Assembly: GCF_009758205.1 (NCBI RefSeq)
Contig: NZ_WRXN01000001.1
Location: forward strand, 434,001-498,000
Direction of reading: 5' to 3'
DNA: 64,000 bases
Source: Chitinophaga tropicalis
GTDB lineage: Bacteria > Bacteroidota > Bacteroidia > Chitinophagales > Chitinophagaceae
The notes beneath the pieces were generated by a model. It searched no databases, was not told the origin of the DNA, and saw nothing but the letters and a program-made list of their open reading frames with translations. Position numbers and translations under genes: made by a program. Positions 13,722 through 22,502 of this stretch are shown in pieces. Within the stretch, counting starts at the first letter, position 1, and every line of letters starts with the position of its first letter.

Positions 13722-15028
13722 TAAAAATTGTATTTATCACCCAACTTCGTTAATTCGATAAGCAGCTCATTTTTTTTATCCTGATCTTTCTCTTGCATTA
13801 TTCTTCTTTTAAGATCGAGATATTTTTTGTATGCCTCCTTTCCGAATTCGTTATAGTATTTCACTTTGAAGTCATTCATAAGCATATCGTTAGGGTCATC
13901 TCCAATTGGAGATTCTCCTTTCCGAACAGCTACCTTACCATCTGCATCGAAGTATAAAATAAACCTCTCTTCCGGTTCAAAAGCTGCAGCAATAAAGGGG
14001 GAGTGAGTCGCAGTTATAAATTGAGCATTAGGTGCCAGCTTTTGATAATAGGACATTAGATCAATCTGAATATCGGGGAAGAGGGACCGTTCAGGTTCAT
14101 CTAATAGGATAATAGCATTATCAGTATTCAACTGCATTAAAGGAAATAAAGAAAGTAATAGTCCTTTAGTCCCTGTACTTAAGTTTGAAATTGAAATAAT
14201 ATCTCCAGTAATTTTTGAGCGGATAGGAACCGTATATTCTGTATTAACTAGATCAACTTCCAAACCCAATTTATCTAAGACTGGATTAATCGCTTCTGCA
14301 AAAGCCGATAGTGGATTTTCGTGAACTTTTGACCAATTAATGTATTCTTTGTTCAGTCTGTTTAAGTCTCCTATAACGCCTTTATTTATTAATTCAGACA
14401 TCAACTGCGTAAATGCCTTCCTATAATTCAATATTTTACTCAGCAACAAAAGCCATACTTCAACATTTACAGCTTGCGAAAATTCATAAATGTATTCTGA
14501 GTTATGAGAATGTCCGTTAGCGTTAGAATTACCTTGCCTTTTGTCAGACATGACGCTAAGAATGTCTAAAGGATTCTGATTAAGGATATCTATTGTCTCT
14601 TTTGAAATAATATCAGCATTGAAATACAGTAACTTCAATCCCTCTTGGATAAGCATACTTTCAGTACCGGAAACTTCAGAAGGTAAATCCTGAAATTCAG
14701 TCCCGTTCTTACTAATTTTATTTTTTTCAGTAATCAGATTCCCATCATGGCATAGATATTCTATTTGTACATTCCCATCTAAAAGCGAATTATCATATTG
14801 GAGTAAATAAGTGTTGCTAGTGTTGCCGAGAATCTTCGCCTTAGACAGACTTGATATATTATCTTTAAACAACTCCAAAATCCCTGTCTTTCCCGTTGCA
14901 CTCTGCCCAATAATACAAATCTTATCCAAAGGCAGTCCCTCCTTCTTATGTCCCTCCGGATAAGTAAAATCAAAATTTACATCTTCCAGGTGCCTGTATG
15001 ATTTTATATTAAGTTTTTTAATTTTCAT
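13721..15028 (-). CDS. AAA/ABC-type ATPase, PtuA-like, first gene of a Septu-like defence operon
   Basis: 435 residues of the AAA_15/OLD-like SMC-related class. It opens MKIKKLNIKSYRHLEDVNFDF, has Walker A GQSATGKT (41-48), ABC signature SNLSTGTKG (about 280), Walker B AIILLDEPERSLFPD (Asp310, Glu311) and H-loop ATHSPF (His342), then a charged helical tail (RRIMQEKDQDKKNELL). There is no Toprim domain, which separates it from OLD nucleases. In Septu the ATPase senses nucleotide state and controls the HNH partner, here coupled by a TAATG junction. No reverse transcriptase is adjacent, so it is not a retron. The gene is AT-rich compared with the core genes past the tRNA, a sign of transfer. Confidence 0.78.
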   Translation of the reverse strand: MKIKKLNIKSYRHLEDVNFDFTYPEGHKKEGLPLDKICIIGQSATGKTGILELFKDNISSLSKAKILGNTSNTYLLQYDNSLLDGNVQIEYLCHDGNLITEKNKISKNGTEFQDLPSEVSGTESMLIQEGLKLLYFNADIISKETIDILNQNPLDILSVMSDKRQGNSNANGHSHNSEYIYEFSQAVNVEVWLLLLSKILNYRKAFTQLMSELINKGVIGDLNRLNKEYINWSKVHENPLSAFAEAINPVLDKLGLEVDLVNTEYTVPIRSKITGDIISISNLSTGTKGLLLSLFPLMQLNTDNAIILLDEPERSLFPDIQIDLMSYYQKLAPNAQFITATHSPFIAAAFEPEERFILYFDADGKVAVRKGESPIGDDPNDMLMNDFKVKYYNEFGKEAYKKYLDLKRRIMQEKDQDKKNELLIELTKLGDKYNF

Positions 15029-15170
15029 AGCCTTGATTAAGTATTATATTGAAGCGGGTATCTTAAAGATAAAGAGTATTCAAACTACATTTTGGCCTCA
15101 AAATGATCAAAACCAGTCAAAACTTTTTCAAAGATGGAAAACCATCTCTATTTCTGAAGTTACTAAAAAC

Positions 15171-15209
15171 AAAAAAGGCTCACAAAACTGATGTTTGCAA
15201 GCCTTTTCC
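15171..15209 (-). terminator. Terminator after tRNA-Asn
   Basis: AAAAGGCT (15173-15180) pairs with AGCCTTTT (15200-15207); a shorter inner CAAA/TTTG stem can also form. It lies right after the 3' end of the tRNA on the minus strand. Confidence 0.6.
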
Positions 15210-15215
15210 TTTCCG

Positions 15216-15289
15216 CTCCCCCTGCTGGACTTGAACCAGCGACCCTCTGATTAACAGTCAGATGCTCTAACCAACTGAGCTAAGGAGGA
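15216..15289 (-). tRNA. tRNA-Asn (anticodon GTT)
   Basis: 74 bases fold into a full cloverleaf on the minus strand: acceptor TCCTCCT/AGGGGGA (one G-T pair), D arm GCTC...GAGC with AGTTGGTTA loop, anticodon arm TCTGA-CTGTTAA-TCAGA, T arm GCTGG-TTCAAGT-CCAGC, discriminator G. The 3' CCA is not encoded. Its 3' end faces the defence island, the usual side for integration into tRNA genes. Confidence 0.97.
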
Positions 15290-15361
15290 GTGCGTTTCCC
15301 GTTTCGGGATTGCAAAAATAGATAATTTTTCATTTCCACAAAATCTTTCTTTACTTTTTTT

Positions 15362-16942
15362 TCAAAAAGAATCCACCAACACCAGCAAACGCTTTCCAGT
15401 AGCGGAACTACGGGTACCAGCATTTACAAATTGAAGGTCCAGTTTTGTCACAGGGAAGTGTGGAAACGAACTGATCACCTTGCAACGATGCCCCCTCATT
15501 TCCAGGGTATCTTTCTGCTCAGGGGTCGTGAAGATGAGAGAGGAGAGGGTATCAGATCTCAGGACCGGGGCGTCTAAATAATATTCCATAGCATAGGAGT
15601 TCACCTTATAAAAGCCTATAGCCTCTCCTTTAAGCGCTTTATTGGCATAAAAAGCTGCAGTGCTGCCACTCTGGTACTGCAACACATCCGGGTAAAATAA
15701 ACCGTTTAAAAACAGGTTTAAGAACACACTGGCAAGACAGGTCCTGAAGAAGATCAACGGCAGACCTTTCAGGGGTAAAAAGATGAAAGCGCCAGCTACC
15801 AGCAGCATTAATACAACGAATAAATAGTTGACTGAAGGACGGTATAAAGCCCACAAGCCAATCACTGCAATACCTATAATGCCCATGATTATATACTGTG
15901 TGATACGGAAAGCCCTGATCTTTTCGACAGATAAAATATACCGGGCAGTTAAGATCGAAAAGAAAGGGAAAACGATATTCAGATAATGCGGTAACTGGAA
16001 CCTTGACAAAGAGAACAGCAGGAAGGTTGCCAACGCTCCGCTGATGCAATAGTATTCCTTCGCCTGCCGGCCTTTCCTGATAAACATGATCACTGCTACA
16101 TAAAGAAAAACAGACCAGGGCAGGAACGCCCATAACACAGTATGGAAAAAGAAGGAAGGATCTCCATTACCCTTGATCGGCCCCGTATTCATAAACCGCC
16201 CAAACTGGCTGTCCCAGAAAAAGAACCGGATACCGGATACTCCTGTTTGCCCGAAAACAACCTTCTCCGGATGTGCGTCAAACTGAACATACAAAGCATA
16301 AAGTTCAGGGATGATAAAGATGCCTGTCAACAAAGCCACCAGCAACCAGCGAACATGAAACAACTCCTTCCACTGCTTCGTAAAGATGTACTGACCAGCT
16401 ATAGCGGCTCCCACAGGCACCAGTGCAAAAGGGCCTTTGGTCATTACAGCACAGGCAGTGAATAAAGCTCCCGGTATCAACTGCCGCTTGTAAAGATGAT
16501 AGACGGCAGCAATGATCAGTCCCGTCAGATAAGGTTCCGCCCGCACATCTGTGCTGGAAATGACCAGGTGCTCGGCAGTCAGCAGGATACAGGCTGACCA
16601 CCGTGCTACCTGGTCACCGTATAGGGACAATGCAAAACGATAAGTATACCATACGCCCAGCAACAGGAATATCAATGCCGGCAACTTATAAGCAAAAGAA
16701 GTAAAGCCCAAAAACTGGTAGGAGAGCGCCGCCATCCAGAAAGGGAAATGAGGTTTATCCAGCCAGTCATGTCCGTCGGCAAAGAGGTTGAGATAGTCAT
16801 GATGCTGTACCATATGTTTGGCAATGCCGGCATATAAAGCACCATCGGGCTCCATAATAGTTACAGGCAACCCGGTAATGTGTACCAGCACCAGCAACCC
16901 GATTATCCAGAAGCTGATCTGTTTTTCAGAGATAGTAGACAT
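15362..16942 (-). CDS. Membrane glycosyltransferase, ArnT/PMT (GT39/GT83) type
   Basis: 526 residues with about ten or more membrane segments. The first periplasmic loop has the family signature with acidic residues: MEPDGALYAGIAKHMVQHHD, then DWLDKPHFPFWMAALSYQ, followed by VRAEPYLTGL. Such enzymes take sugars from polyprenyl-phosphate carriers and attach them to lipids or proteins on the outer side of the inner membrane; the acidic residue in EPDGA is the likely catalytic one. The last third (about 420-526) is a soluble periplasmic domain. Acceptor unknown. Single-gene unit next to the tRNA, typical core-like codon use, unlike the island. Confidence 0.82.
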   Translation of the reverse strand: MSTISEKQISFWIIGLLVLVHITGLPVTIMEPDGALYAGIAKHMVQHHDYLNLFADGHDWLDKPHFPFWMAALSYQFLGFTSFAYKLPALIFLLLGVWYTYRFALSLYGDQVARWSACILLTAEHLVISSTDVRAEPYLTGLIIAAVYHLYKRQLIPGALFTACAVMTKGPFALVPVGAAIAGQYIFTKQWKELFHVRWLLVALLTGIFIIPELYALYVQFDAHPEKVVFGQTGVSGIRFFFWDSQFGRFMNTGPIKGNGDPSFFFHTVLWAFLPWSVFLYVAVIMFIRKGRQAKEYYCISGALATFLLFSLSRFQLPHYLNIVFPFFSILTARYILSVEKIRAFRITQYIIMGIIGIAVIGLWALYRPSVNYLFVVLMLLVAGAFIFLPLKGLPLIFFRTCLASVFLNLFLNGLFYPDVLQYQSGSTAAFYANKALKGEAIGFYKVNSYAMEYYLDAPVLRSDTLSSLIFTTPEQKDTLEMRGHRCKVISSFPHFPVTKLDLQFVNAGTRSSATGKRLLVLVDSF

Positions 16943-16998
16943 GCGTAAAAATTACGCCATGCAGGGCAGAATCGCAAAAACGGGGGATTAACAGAAAG

Positions 16999-17337
16999 TT
17001 ACCATCCAAATAACCCGGTCTTCTCCAGACCCAGGTATATCCCATCTTCCCGGTCCTCCAGCGGATAGGTCTTGAGGTAAAACCCTTCTCCGCTGCTGTT
17101 ATAGCCATTCTTAACATTAAACCGGTAACGATGCAAGGGGCATACCACGTTACCGCTATCATCTATATAACCATCCGCCATAATGCCTCCGGCATGCGGA
17201 CATTTATAGGCAAAAGCGTACAATTGGCCGTTGTAGCGGGTCATGCAGATCTTCTTACCGCTAACCTCTATTACTGTGATCTCTCCATCTATTACGTACA
17301 GGTCACTCAAACGATGCCAGTTATACTGCTTTGCCAT
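16999..17337 (-). CDS. Rieske [2Fe-2S] ferredoxin-like protein
   Basis: 112 residues, a stand-alone Rieske domain. Cluster ligands are seen in CPHAGG (Cys46, His48) and CPLHRYRF (Cys66, His69). No signal peptide or disulfide-forming extra cysteines, so it resembles the small soluble ferredoxins of the NirD or dioxygenase type that pass electrons in the cytoplasm. It lies 8 bases after hflX on the same strand and is probably cotranscribed with it; no oxygenase partner is nearby. The electron donor and acceptor are unknown. Confidence 0.9.
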   Translation of the reverse strand: MAKQYNWHRLSDLYVIDGEITVIEVSGKKICMTRYNGQLYAFAYKCPHAGGIMADGYIDDSGNVVCPLHRYRFNVKNGYNSSGEGFYLKTYPLEDREDGIYLGLEKTGLFGW

Positions 17338-17345
17338 GTGATTGT

Positions 17346-18536
17346 TTAATAGAAAAACTCTGTTTTGTAGGGATAACGTTCACGGTATAGTGTCACCACT
17401 TTCTCCATGATGGTTTTACGCAGTTCATCGATATTACGGCGCTCCAGGGCAGATATGAACACACAGTTTCCATGTGTACGGATATCCCAGTCGGCCTTCA
17501 GCTGGTTCAGGATATCCTGTTTAACATCTTCTGCCAGCCATTTATCGAAGGTCTGTTCTTCGTAAAGGTCCATTTTATTGAAGATCATGATAATGGGCTT
17601 GTCAAACGCTTTCAGCTCCTGCAGCGTACGGTTCACCACTTCTACCTGGTCTTCATACTGGGGATGGGAGATATCAACCACATGCATGAGAATATCGCTT
17701 TCCCTTACTTCATCCAGTGTTGACTTAAAGCTCTCTACCAGGTGGTGGGGAAGTTTACGGATAAATCCTACAGTATCGCTCAGCAGGAAAGGGGTCTGTT
17801 CAAACACTACTTTACGGGTGGTAGTATCCAGCGTGGCGAACAGTTTGTTCTCGGCAAACACTTCGCTCTTACTCAGCAGGTTCATGATTGTGCTCTTACC
17901 TACGTTGGTATATCCTACCAGGGCTACACGGATATACTCACCACGGTCCTTACGCTGGGTCAGGGCCTGCTTGTCAATCTCCGCAAGGCGTTTTCTCAGC
18001 AAAGAGATCTTATCCTTGATAATACGGCGGTCCGTTTCTATCTCGGTCTCACCCGGACCACGGCTGCCAATACCACCTCCCTGACGTTCCAGGTGACTCC
18101 ACATACCTTTCAGTCGCGGCAGGATATACTGGTACTGTGCCAGCTCTACCTGTACCTTTGCCTGTGAAGTACGTGCCCTGCGGGCAAAGATATCCAGGAT
18201 CAGGTCACTGCGGTCTATCACTTTTACATTCAGTACTTTTTCAATATTGGCGATCTGGCTGCCAGTCAGTTCATCGTCAAATATGACCAGGGTAATATTT
18301 CTACCGGTGATAAAGTCCTTCATCTCTTCCAGCTTACCTTTCCCTACAAACGTAGCTCTGTCGGGATGCGACAGTTTCTGGGTAAACCTCTTAACAGTAG
18401 TAGCTCCTGCTGTCTCTGCCAGGAACACCAGCTCGTCCAGGTATTCCTGCACCTGCCGCTCCGTCTGCTCCTTGTGGATCAAGCCCACTATTACAGCCCG
18501 CTCTTCCTGTTGTACAACTTGTTTCTTCTCGATCAA
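17346..18536 (-). CDS. hflX: GTPase HflX
   Basis: 396 residues, normal for HflX. The N-terminal HflX domain (1 to about 170) ends in the GGIGSRGPGETEIETDRR segment that is unique to this family; the G domain has G1 GYTNVGKST (about 207-215), G3 DTVGFIRKLP (about 247) and G4 NKMD (about 318). HflX splits stalled or hibernating ribosomes after heat and other stress. A -7 box TACCTTCG with an upstream TTTG on the minus strand (within 18541-18604) probably drives it. It is divergent from the S9 peptidase gene and followed closely by the Rieske gene. Confidence 0.97.
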   Translation of the reverse strand: MIEKKQVVQQEERAVIVGLIHKEQTERQVQEYLDELVFLAETAGATTVKRFTQKLSHPDRATFVGKGKLEEMKDFITGRNITLVIFDDELTGSQIANIEKVLNVKVIDRSDLILDIFARRARTSQAKVQVELAQYQYILPRLKGMWSHLERQGGGIGSRGPGETEIETDRRIIKDKISLLRKRLAEIDKQALTQRKDRGEYIRVALVGYTNVGKSTIMNLLSKSEVFAENKLFATLDTTTRKVVFEQTPFLLSDTVGFIRKLPHHLVESFKSTLDEVRESDILMHVVDISHPQYEDQVEVVNRTLQELKAFDKPIIMIFNKMDLYEEQTFDKWLAEDVKQDILNQLKADWDIRTHGNCVFISALERRNIDELRKTIMEKVVTLYRERYPYKTEFFY

Positions 18537-18604
18537 AGTATATAATAATTTTCATGCGAAGGTACTATTTTCCCTACTTTTAGCCCTCCAAACAACATCT
18601 GAAC

Positions 18605-20629
18605 ATGCATAAACCTCTTTTGTTAACATCACTTTTTATCACAACCATGGCAACTGCCCAGCAGAAAATGACGCCTGAGCAACTCTGGCAACTGGGCCGG
18701 GTGAGCGGGGAAACGATCACAACAGACGGTAAGACAGTTATCTTCGGTGTTTCTAATTACAATATCGCCGAAAACAAAAGCGAAAAGAATCTCTTTTCCA
18801 TTCCACTGACAGGAGGCACAGCTAAACAGATCACCACATCCCCCGGTGGAGAGGGCGATGTAACGGCCCTGGGCGGCCAGAAGATCGGGTATTCCCTGAA
18901 AGGACAATGGTGGGAAATGAATGCTGACGGCAGCAGCGCTGCACAGATAGCCAATGTGGAAGGACTGCAGAACATCCGCTTCTCACCCGACGGAAAATAT
19001 ATCCTCTTCTCCAAAGAAGTGAAGCTGAAGAAAATAAGCGGCAGCGATCATTATCCCGATCTGCCCAAATCCAATGTACAGATCTATGATAACCTGAATT
19101 ACCGTCACTGGGATACCTGGGAAGACGGTAATTTCCAGCACGTATTCTTTGCCCCATATGAGAACGGCAAAGTAGGCACAGCTACAGATATCATGGAAGG
19201 CGAGCTGTATGATTGCCCGCAAATGCCTTTCGGCGGAGCGGAAGACATGATATGGGCGCCCGATGGAAAGTCCATCATCTACGTTACCAAAAAGAAATTC
19301 GGTAAAGAATATGCAGTCAGCACCAACACCGATATCTACGAATATAATATCGAAACCCGCGCCACTAAAAACCTTTCCGAAGGACTGGCCGGTTACGATG
19401 TTGCCCCTTCCTTCAGCCCTGACGGTAAATACCTGGCCTGGCTAAGCATGGCCAGAGATGGTTTTGAAGCTGATAAGAACGATATCATTGTATTGAACAG
19501 AGCTACCGGCGCCCGCTCCAATCTGACCAAAGACTGGGACGGTACCGTGGCATCTATCTCCTGGAGCAAAGACAATAAACAACTCTTCTTCCTGGCCGTG
19601 ATCAAAGGCACCGAACAACTGCTGGAAATCACACTGCAGAAAGATATAGCTGCTACTACAGCAAAACATATACGTCAGGTAACAGAGGGCGACTTTGACA
19701 TCAACGCCATTGTTGGTCAGTCAGGCAACACGCTGGTAGTTTCCCGCACTGATATGAACCATGCGGCAGAGCTCTTTACCGTTTCCCTGCCCAAAGGCAC
19801 CCTCCAGCCGCTTACCAGCGTCAATAAAGCGATATACGACAATACCGGCATGTGTAAGATCGAAAAACGCTGGATCAAAACTACCGACGGCAAAGAGATG
19901 TTAAGCTGGGTGATCTTCCCTCCGGACTTCGATCCCGCCAAAAAATATCCTACCCTGCTCTATTGCCAGGGAGGCCCGCAGGCAGCACTTTCACAGTTCT
20001 ACTCTTATCGCTGGAACTTCCAGCTTATAGCCTCTCAGGGTTATATAGTAGTTGCACCTAACCGTCGCGGTATGCCGGGTCATGGTGTAGAATGGAATGC
20101 CTCTATCAGTAAGGACTGGGGTGGCCAGCCTATACGCGACTATCTGAGCGCCATAGATGCTGTCAGCCAGGAGCCTTATGTAGATAAGAACCGTCTTGGT
20201 GCTGTAGGCGCCAGCTATGGTGGTTATTCTGTTTACATGCTGGCAGGTACACATAACAACCGCTTCAAATCATTCGTTGCGCATGATGGCCTGTTTGATC
20301 TGAAAAGCTGGTACGGTACCACCGAAGAGCTCTGGTTTGCCAACTGGGATATAGGCGCTTACTGGGATGCAGCAAATGCTAAGGTCTATAAGGAATTCAA
20401 CCCCAGCGAATATGCCAGCAAATGGAACACACCTATCCTGATCATCCAGGGTGGTACAGACTTCCGCGTAGGTATAGAGCAGGGCTTACAGGCCTTCCAG
20501 CTGGCACAGCTCAAGGGTATCAAAAGTAAATTACTCTACTTCCCTGAAGAAAATCACTGGGTACTGAAAGCACAGAACGCCCTTGTATGGCAAAGGGAGT
20601 TCTTCAAATGGCTGAAAGAAACTCTTTAA
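18605..20629 (+). CDS. Secreted S9-family peptidase (dipeptidyl-peptidase/acylaminoacyl-peptidase type)
   Basis: 674 residues. A signal peptide (LLTSLFITTMATAQ) sends it to the periplasm. Residues about 30-400 are WD40/TolB-like propeller repeats (NIRFSPDGKYILF, MIWAPDGKSIIYV, PSFSPDGKYLAWL). The C-terminal alpha/beta-hydrolase domain has the complete triad: GASYGGY with Ser537, GGTDFRVG with Asp619 and ENHWV with His651. Such enzymes release dipeptides or acyl amino acids from short peptides passing the propeller pore. Exact specificity cannot be read. The gene stands alone; a shared intergenic region with hflX holds its promoter. Confidence 0.93.
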   Translation: MHKPLLLTSLFITTMATAQQKMTPEQLWQLGRVSGETITTDGKTVIFGVSNYNIAENKSEKNLFSIPLTGGTAKQITTSPGGEGDVTALGGQKIGYSLKGQWWEMNADGSSAAQIANVEGLQNIRFSPDGKYILFSKEVKLKKISGSDHYPDLPKSNVQIYDNLNYRHWDTWEDGNFQHVFFAPYENGKVGTATDIMEGELYDCPQMPFGGAEDMIWAPDGKSIIYVTKKKFGKEYAVSTNTDIYEYNIETRATKNLSEGLAGYDVAPSFSPDGKYLAWLSMARDGFEADKNDIIVLNRATGARSNLTKDWDGTVASISWSKDNKQLFFLAVIKGTEQLLEITLQKDIAATTAKHIRQVTEGDFDINAIVGQSGNTLVVSRTDMNHAAELFTVSLPKGTLQPLTSVNKAIYDNTGMCKIEKRWIKTTDGKEMLSWVIFPPDFDPAKKYPTLLYCQGGPQAALSQFYSYRWNFQLIASQGYIVVAPNRRGMPGHGVEWNASISKDWGGQPIRDYLSAIDAVSQEPYVDKNRLGAVGASYGGYSVYMLAGTHNNRFKSFVAHDGLFDLKSWYGTTEELWFANWDIGAYWDAANAKVYKEFNPSEYASKWNTPILIIQGGTDFRVGIEQGLQAFQLAQLKGIKSKLLYFPEENHWVLKAQNALVWQREFFKWLKETL

Positions 20630-20698
20630 TCATATTGGCATACGAGTGGCAAACGCCATTCGTATGCCTTCTTTAACTCCCAAAAAATTCCCGACGTT

Positions 20699-21478
20699 AT
20701 GTTCACGACACTTCTGCTGGATATCCAGGACAATATCGCCACCATTACACTTAATCGGCCCGATGTTTACAATGCTTTTAATGATCCGCTCAGTTATGAA
20801 CTACAGGATGCCCTTAAACAGGCAGAAAGAGATCCTGCTGTAAGAGTAGTGGTGCTTACCGGTGCAGGCAAAGCCTTCTGTAGCGGGCAGGACCTGAAAG
20901 CAGCTATGGATGGGGGCAAGCGAAGCCTGAGCGAATCCCTTCACAAACGCTATAATCCTATTATCCGTGCTATCCGCAATATGCCCAAGCCCGTTATCTG
21001 CAAGCTGAATGGCATTGCTGCCGGCGCCGGCTGTTCCCTGGCCCTTGCATGCGATCTGATTATAGCCAGCGAAGCATCCGCTATGGTAGAGATCTTTATC
21101 AATATTGCACTGGTGCTGGATTCCGGGTCCTCTTATTTTCTTCCCCGTACAGTAGGCTATCACCGCGCTTTTGAACTGGCTACAAAAGCCACTAAATTAT
21201 CGGCCACTGAGGCACTGGAGCTGGGGCTGGTTAATAAAGTGGTAAAGGCGGAAGAGCTGGATGCGGCTGTTCAGGCAGAAGCGGCATTTTACGCAAATGC
21301 ACCAACCAAAGCTATAGCACTGCTTAAAAAGATGCTGACAAAAGGTATGACAGAGAACCTGGATGCGGTGTTGGATTATGAGGCGTATTGCCAGGAAATT
21401 GCCGGTAATACGGAGGATAACAGGGAAGGCATTCAGGCCTTTCTTGAAAAACGAAAGCCTGCATTCAAAGGAAATTAA
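20699..21478 (+). CDS. Enoyl-CoA hydratase/isomerase, PaaG-like
   Basis: 259 residues of the crotonase fold. Seen: ITLNRPDVYNAFN (strand and first loop), AFCSGQDLKA (oxyanion hole), GIAAGAGCSLALACD (second oxyanion loop), and LVLDSGSSYFLPR, whose Asp fits the PaaG isomerase position rather than the two glutamates of true hydratases. PaaG converts ring-epoxide phenylacetyl-CoA to the oxepin and isomerises beta-gamma enoyl-CoA. No other paa genes are nearby, so a role in general fatty-acid or aromatic-acid breakdown is as likely. It ends in a very strong terminator. Confidence 0.87.
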   Translation: MFTTLLLDIQDNIATITLNRPDVYNAFNDPLSYELQDALKQAERDPAVRVVVLTGAGKAFCSGQDLKAAMDGGKRSLSESLHKRYNPIIRAIRNMPKPVICKLNGIAAGAGCSLALACDLIIASEASAMVEIFINIALVLDSGSSYFLPRTVGYHRAFELATKATKLSATEALELGLVNKVVKAEELDAAVQAEAAFYANAPTKAIALLKKMLTKGMTENLDAVLDYEAYCQEIAGNTEDNREGIQAFLEKRKPAFKGN

Positions 21479-21479
21479 C

Positions 21480-21518
21480 ATAAAAAAGGCTTTAACCTTC
21501 GGTTAAAGCCTTTTTTAT
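21480..21518 (+). terminator. Strong terminator after the enoyl-CoA hydratase gene
   Basis: 18-bp perfect stem (21480-21497 with 21501-21518) around the 3-base loop TTC, with A6 and T6 runs inside the stem; works in both directions. Confidence 0.92.
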
Positions 21519-21523
21519 GTGGA

Positions 21524-21558
21524 GTTTTCTTTTCGCTGCACGCAGCTGAAAAGAAAAC
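21524..21558 (-). terminator. Second hairpin, for the barrel-protein gene on the minus strand
   Basis: GTTTTCTTTTC plus GCTG (21524-21538) pairs with CAGC and GAAAAGAAAAC (21543-21558) with one bulged T. It stands 11 bases past the stop of the minus-strand gene. Confidence 0.65.
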
Positions 21559-21569
21559 AAACTATCTTT

Positions 21570-22268
21570 TTATAAACCACTCAGCATAAAGCCTATAGAA
21601 TACGCTCTTACATCGTACGTACCTGTTTCTTTGAACATAGAGTTTAATGCATAGGTACCATAGATCGCAAAGTTACCGTAACCAATCCTTGCAGTACCGG
21701 CAAAACGCCAGGTATTAAACAGGTATTTATTAGCGATCTTCTCAGTATTCCTGTTACCGTTAACGGTAGTTACCCCTTTGGTATGTGCATTCAGCAGGTT
21801 ACCTATTTTCAGGCCCAGGCCTACTTTAAAGCCTTTATTGGCATTCTCAGGCACCTGGCGGTAACGTAGCTCCAATGGCAGTTCCAGGTAAGTGGTGGCG
21901 AATTTAAATTTCTTGTACGCATCTGTATCCTCAAAATCAGGAGTGCTGGAAGTATTTGTCAGGTCCAGCGCCTGATTTTTCAGCAGGAAGTGATCTGACC
22001 CGATCCCTAAACCTGCCGCAAGGCTGAAATTGGTCTTTTGCAAGGGGATGTCATACATCAGCGCAATATTGAACTGGCGATCAAATCCAGTGTTAATATT
22101 TCCGGCGCCGGTACCTGTCAACCCAACATATCCAAGCTGGATCACAAGGAAATCCCTGGAATGTGAGGCAGCACTCATGGCGCTGTTAGCAACTGCATTC
22201 TTGGCATCCTGTGCAAAAACGCCAACCGAAAACGCCATCAATCCCAGCGTAAAGAATAGTTTCTTCAT
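21570..22268 (-). CDS. Outer-membrane beta-barrel protein
   Basis: 232 residues with a signal peptide (LFFTLGLMAFSVGVFAQ). The mature chain alternates polar and hydrophobic residues in strands such as FNIALMYDIPLQ, FSLAAGLGIGSDHF, TTYLELPLELRYR, FKVGLGLKIGNLL and FAIYGTYALNSMF, and ends IGFMLSGL, a barrel-type end. This fits the PorT/OmpW-like small barrels common in Bacteroidota, with about 8-10 strands. No ligand or transport function can be read. It forms a single-gene unit between two terminators. Confidence 0.78.
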   Translation of the reverse strand: MKKLFFTLGLMAFSVGVFAQDAKNAVANSAMSAASHSRDFLVIQLGYVGLTGTGAGNINTGFDRQFNIALMYDIPLQKTNFSLAAGLGIGSDHFLLKNQALDLTNTSSTPDFEDTDAYKKFKFATTYLELPLELRYRQVPENANKGFKVGLGLKIGNLLNAHTKGVTTVNGNRNTEKIANKYLFNTWRFAGTARIGYGNFAIYGTYALNSMFKETGTYDVRAYSIGFMLSGL

Positions 22269-22419
22269 GTTTAAGTATAAAGTCTTGAAAGAGAATATTA
22301 AGCAAATTTAATGGAATAGGAATAAAATGAAGGGTTAAAATAATGCAAAAATATCCGGCCAGCTATATATTCCTGCCCTGAAGAAAGCATGATAAGATCA
22401 GGTAGTAGGAAAACTGCTC

Positions 22420-22460
22420 GAAAAAAACGCTTTTGCCTTCGGCAAAAGCGTTTTTTTCGA
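22420..22460 (-). terminator. Strong terminator after the SNF2 helicase gene
   Basis: 19-bp perfect stem (22420-22438 with 22442-22460), loop TTC, A7/T7 runs. Its 21-base centre (22430-22450) occurs again unchanged in the terminator at 32942-32990. Confidence 0.92.
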
Positions 22461-22502
22461 GGGGGTATCTGACCTTCGGCCGGCTAAAAAGTTACAGGGA
22501 AA

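Noticed and set aside
13137..15028. ATPase-HNH pair as part of a retron
   Set aside because: No reverse transcriptase or msr/msd-like inverted repeat is found on either side.
6900..15289. Direct copy of the tRNA-Asn 3' end as attachment site
   Set aside because: I looked for the T-arm/acceptor sequence near the integrase remnant and did not find a second copy.
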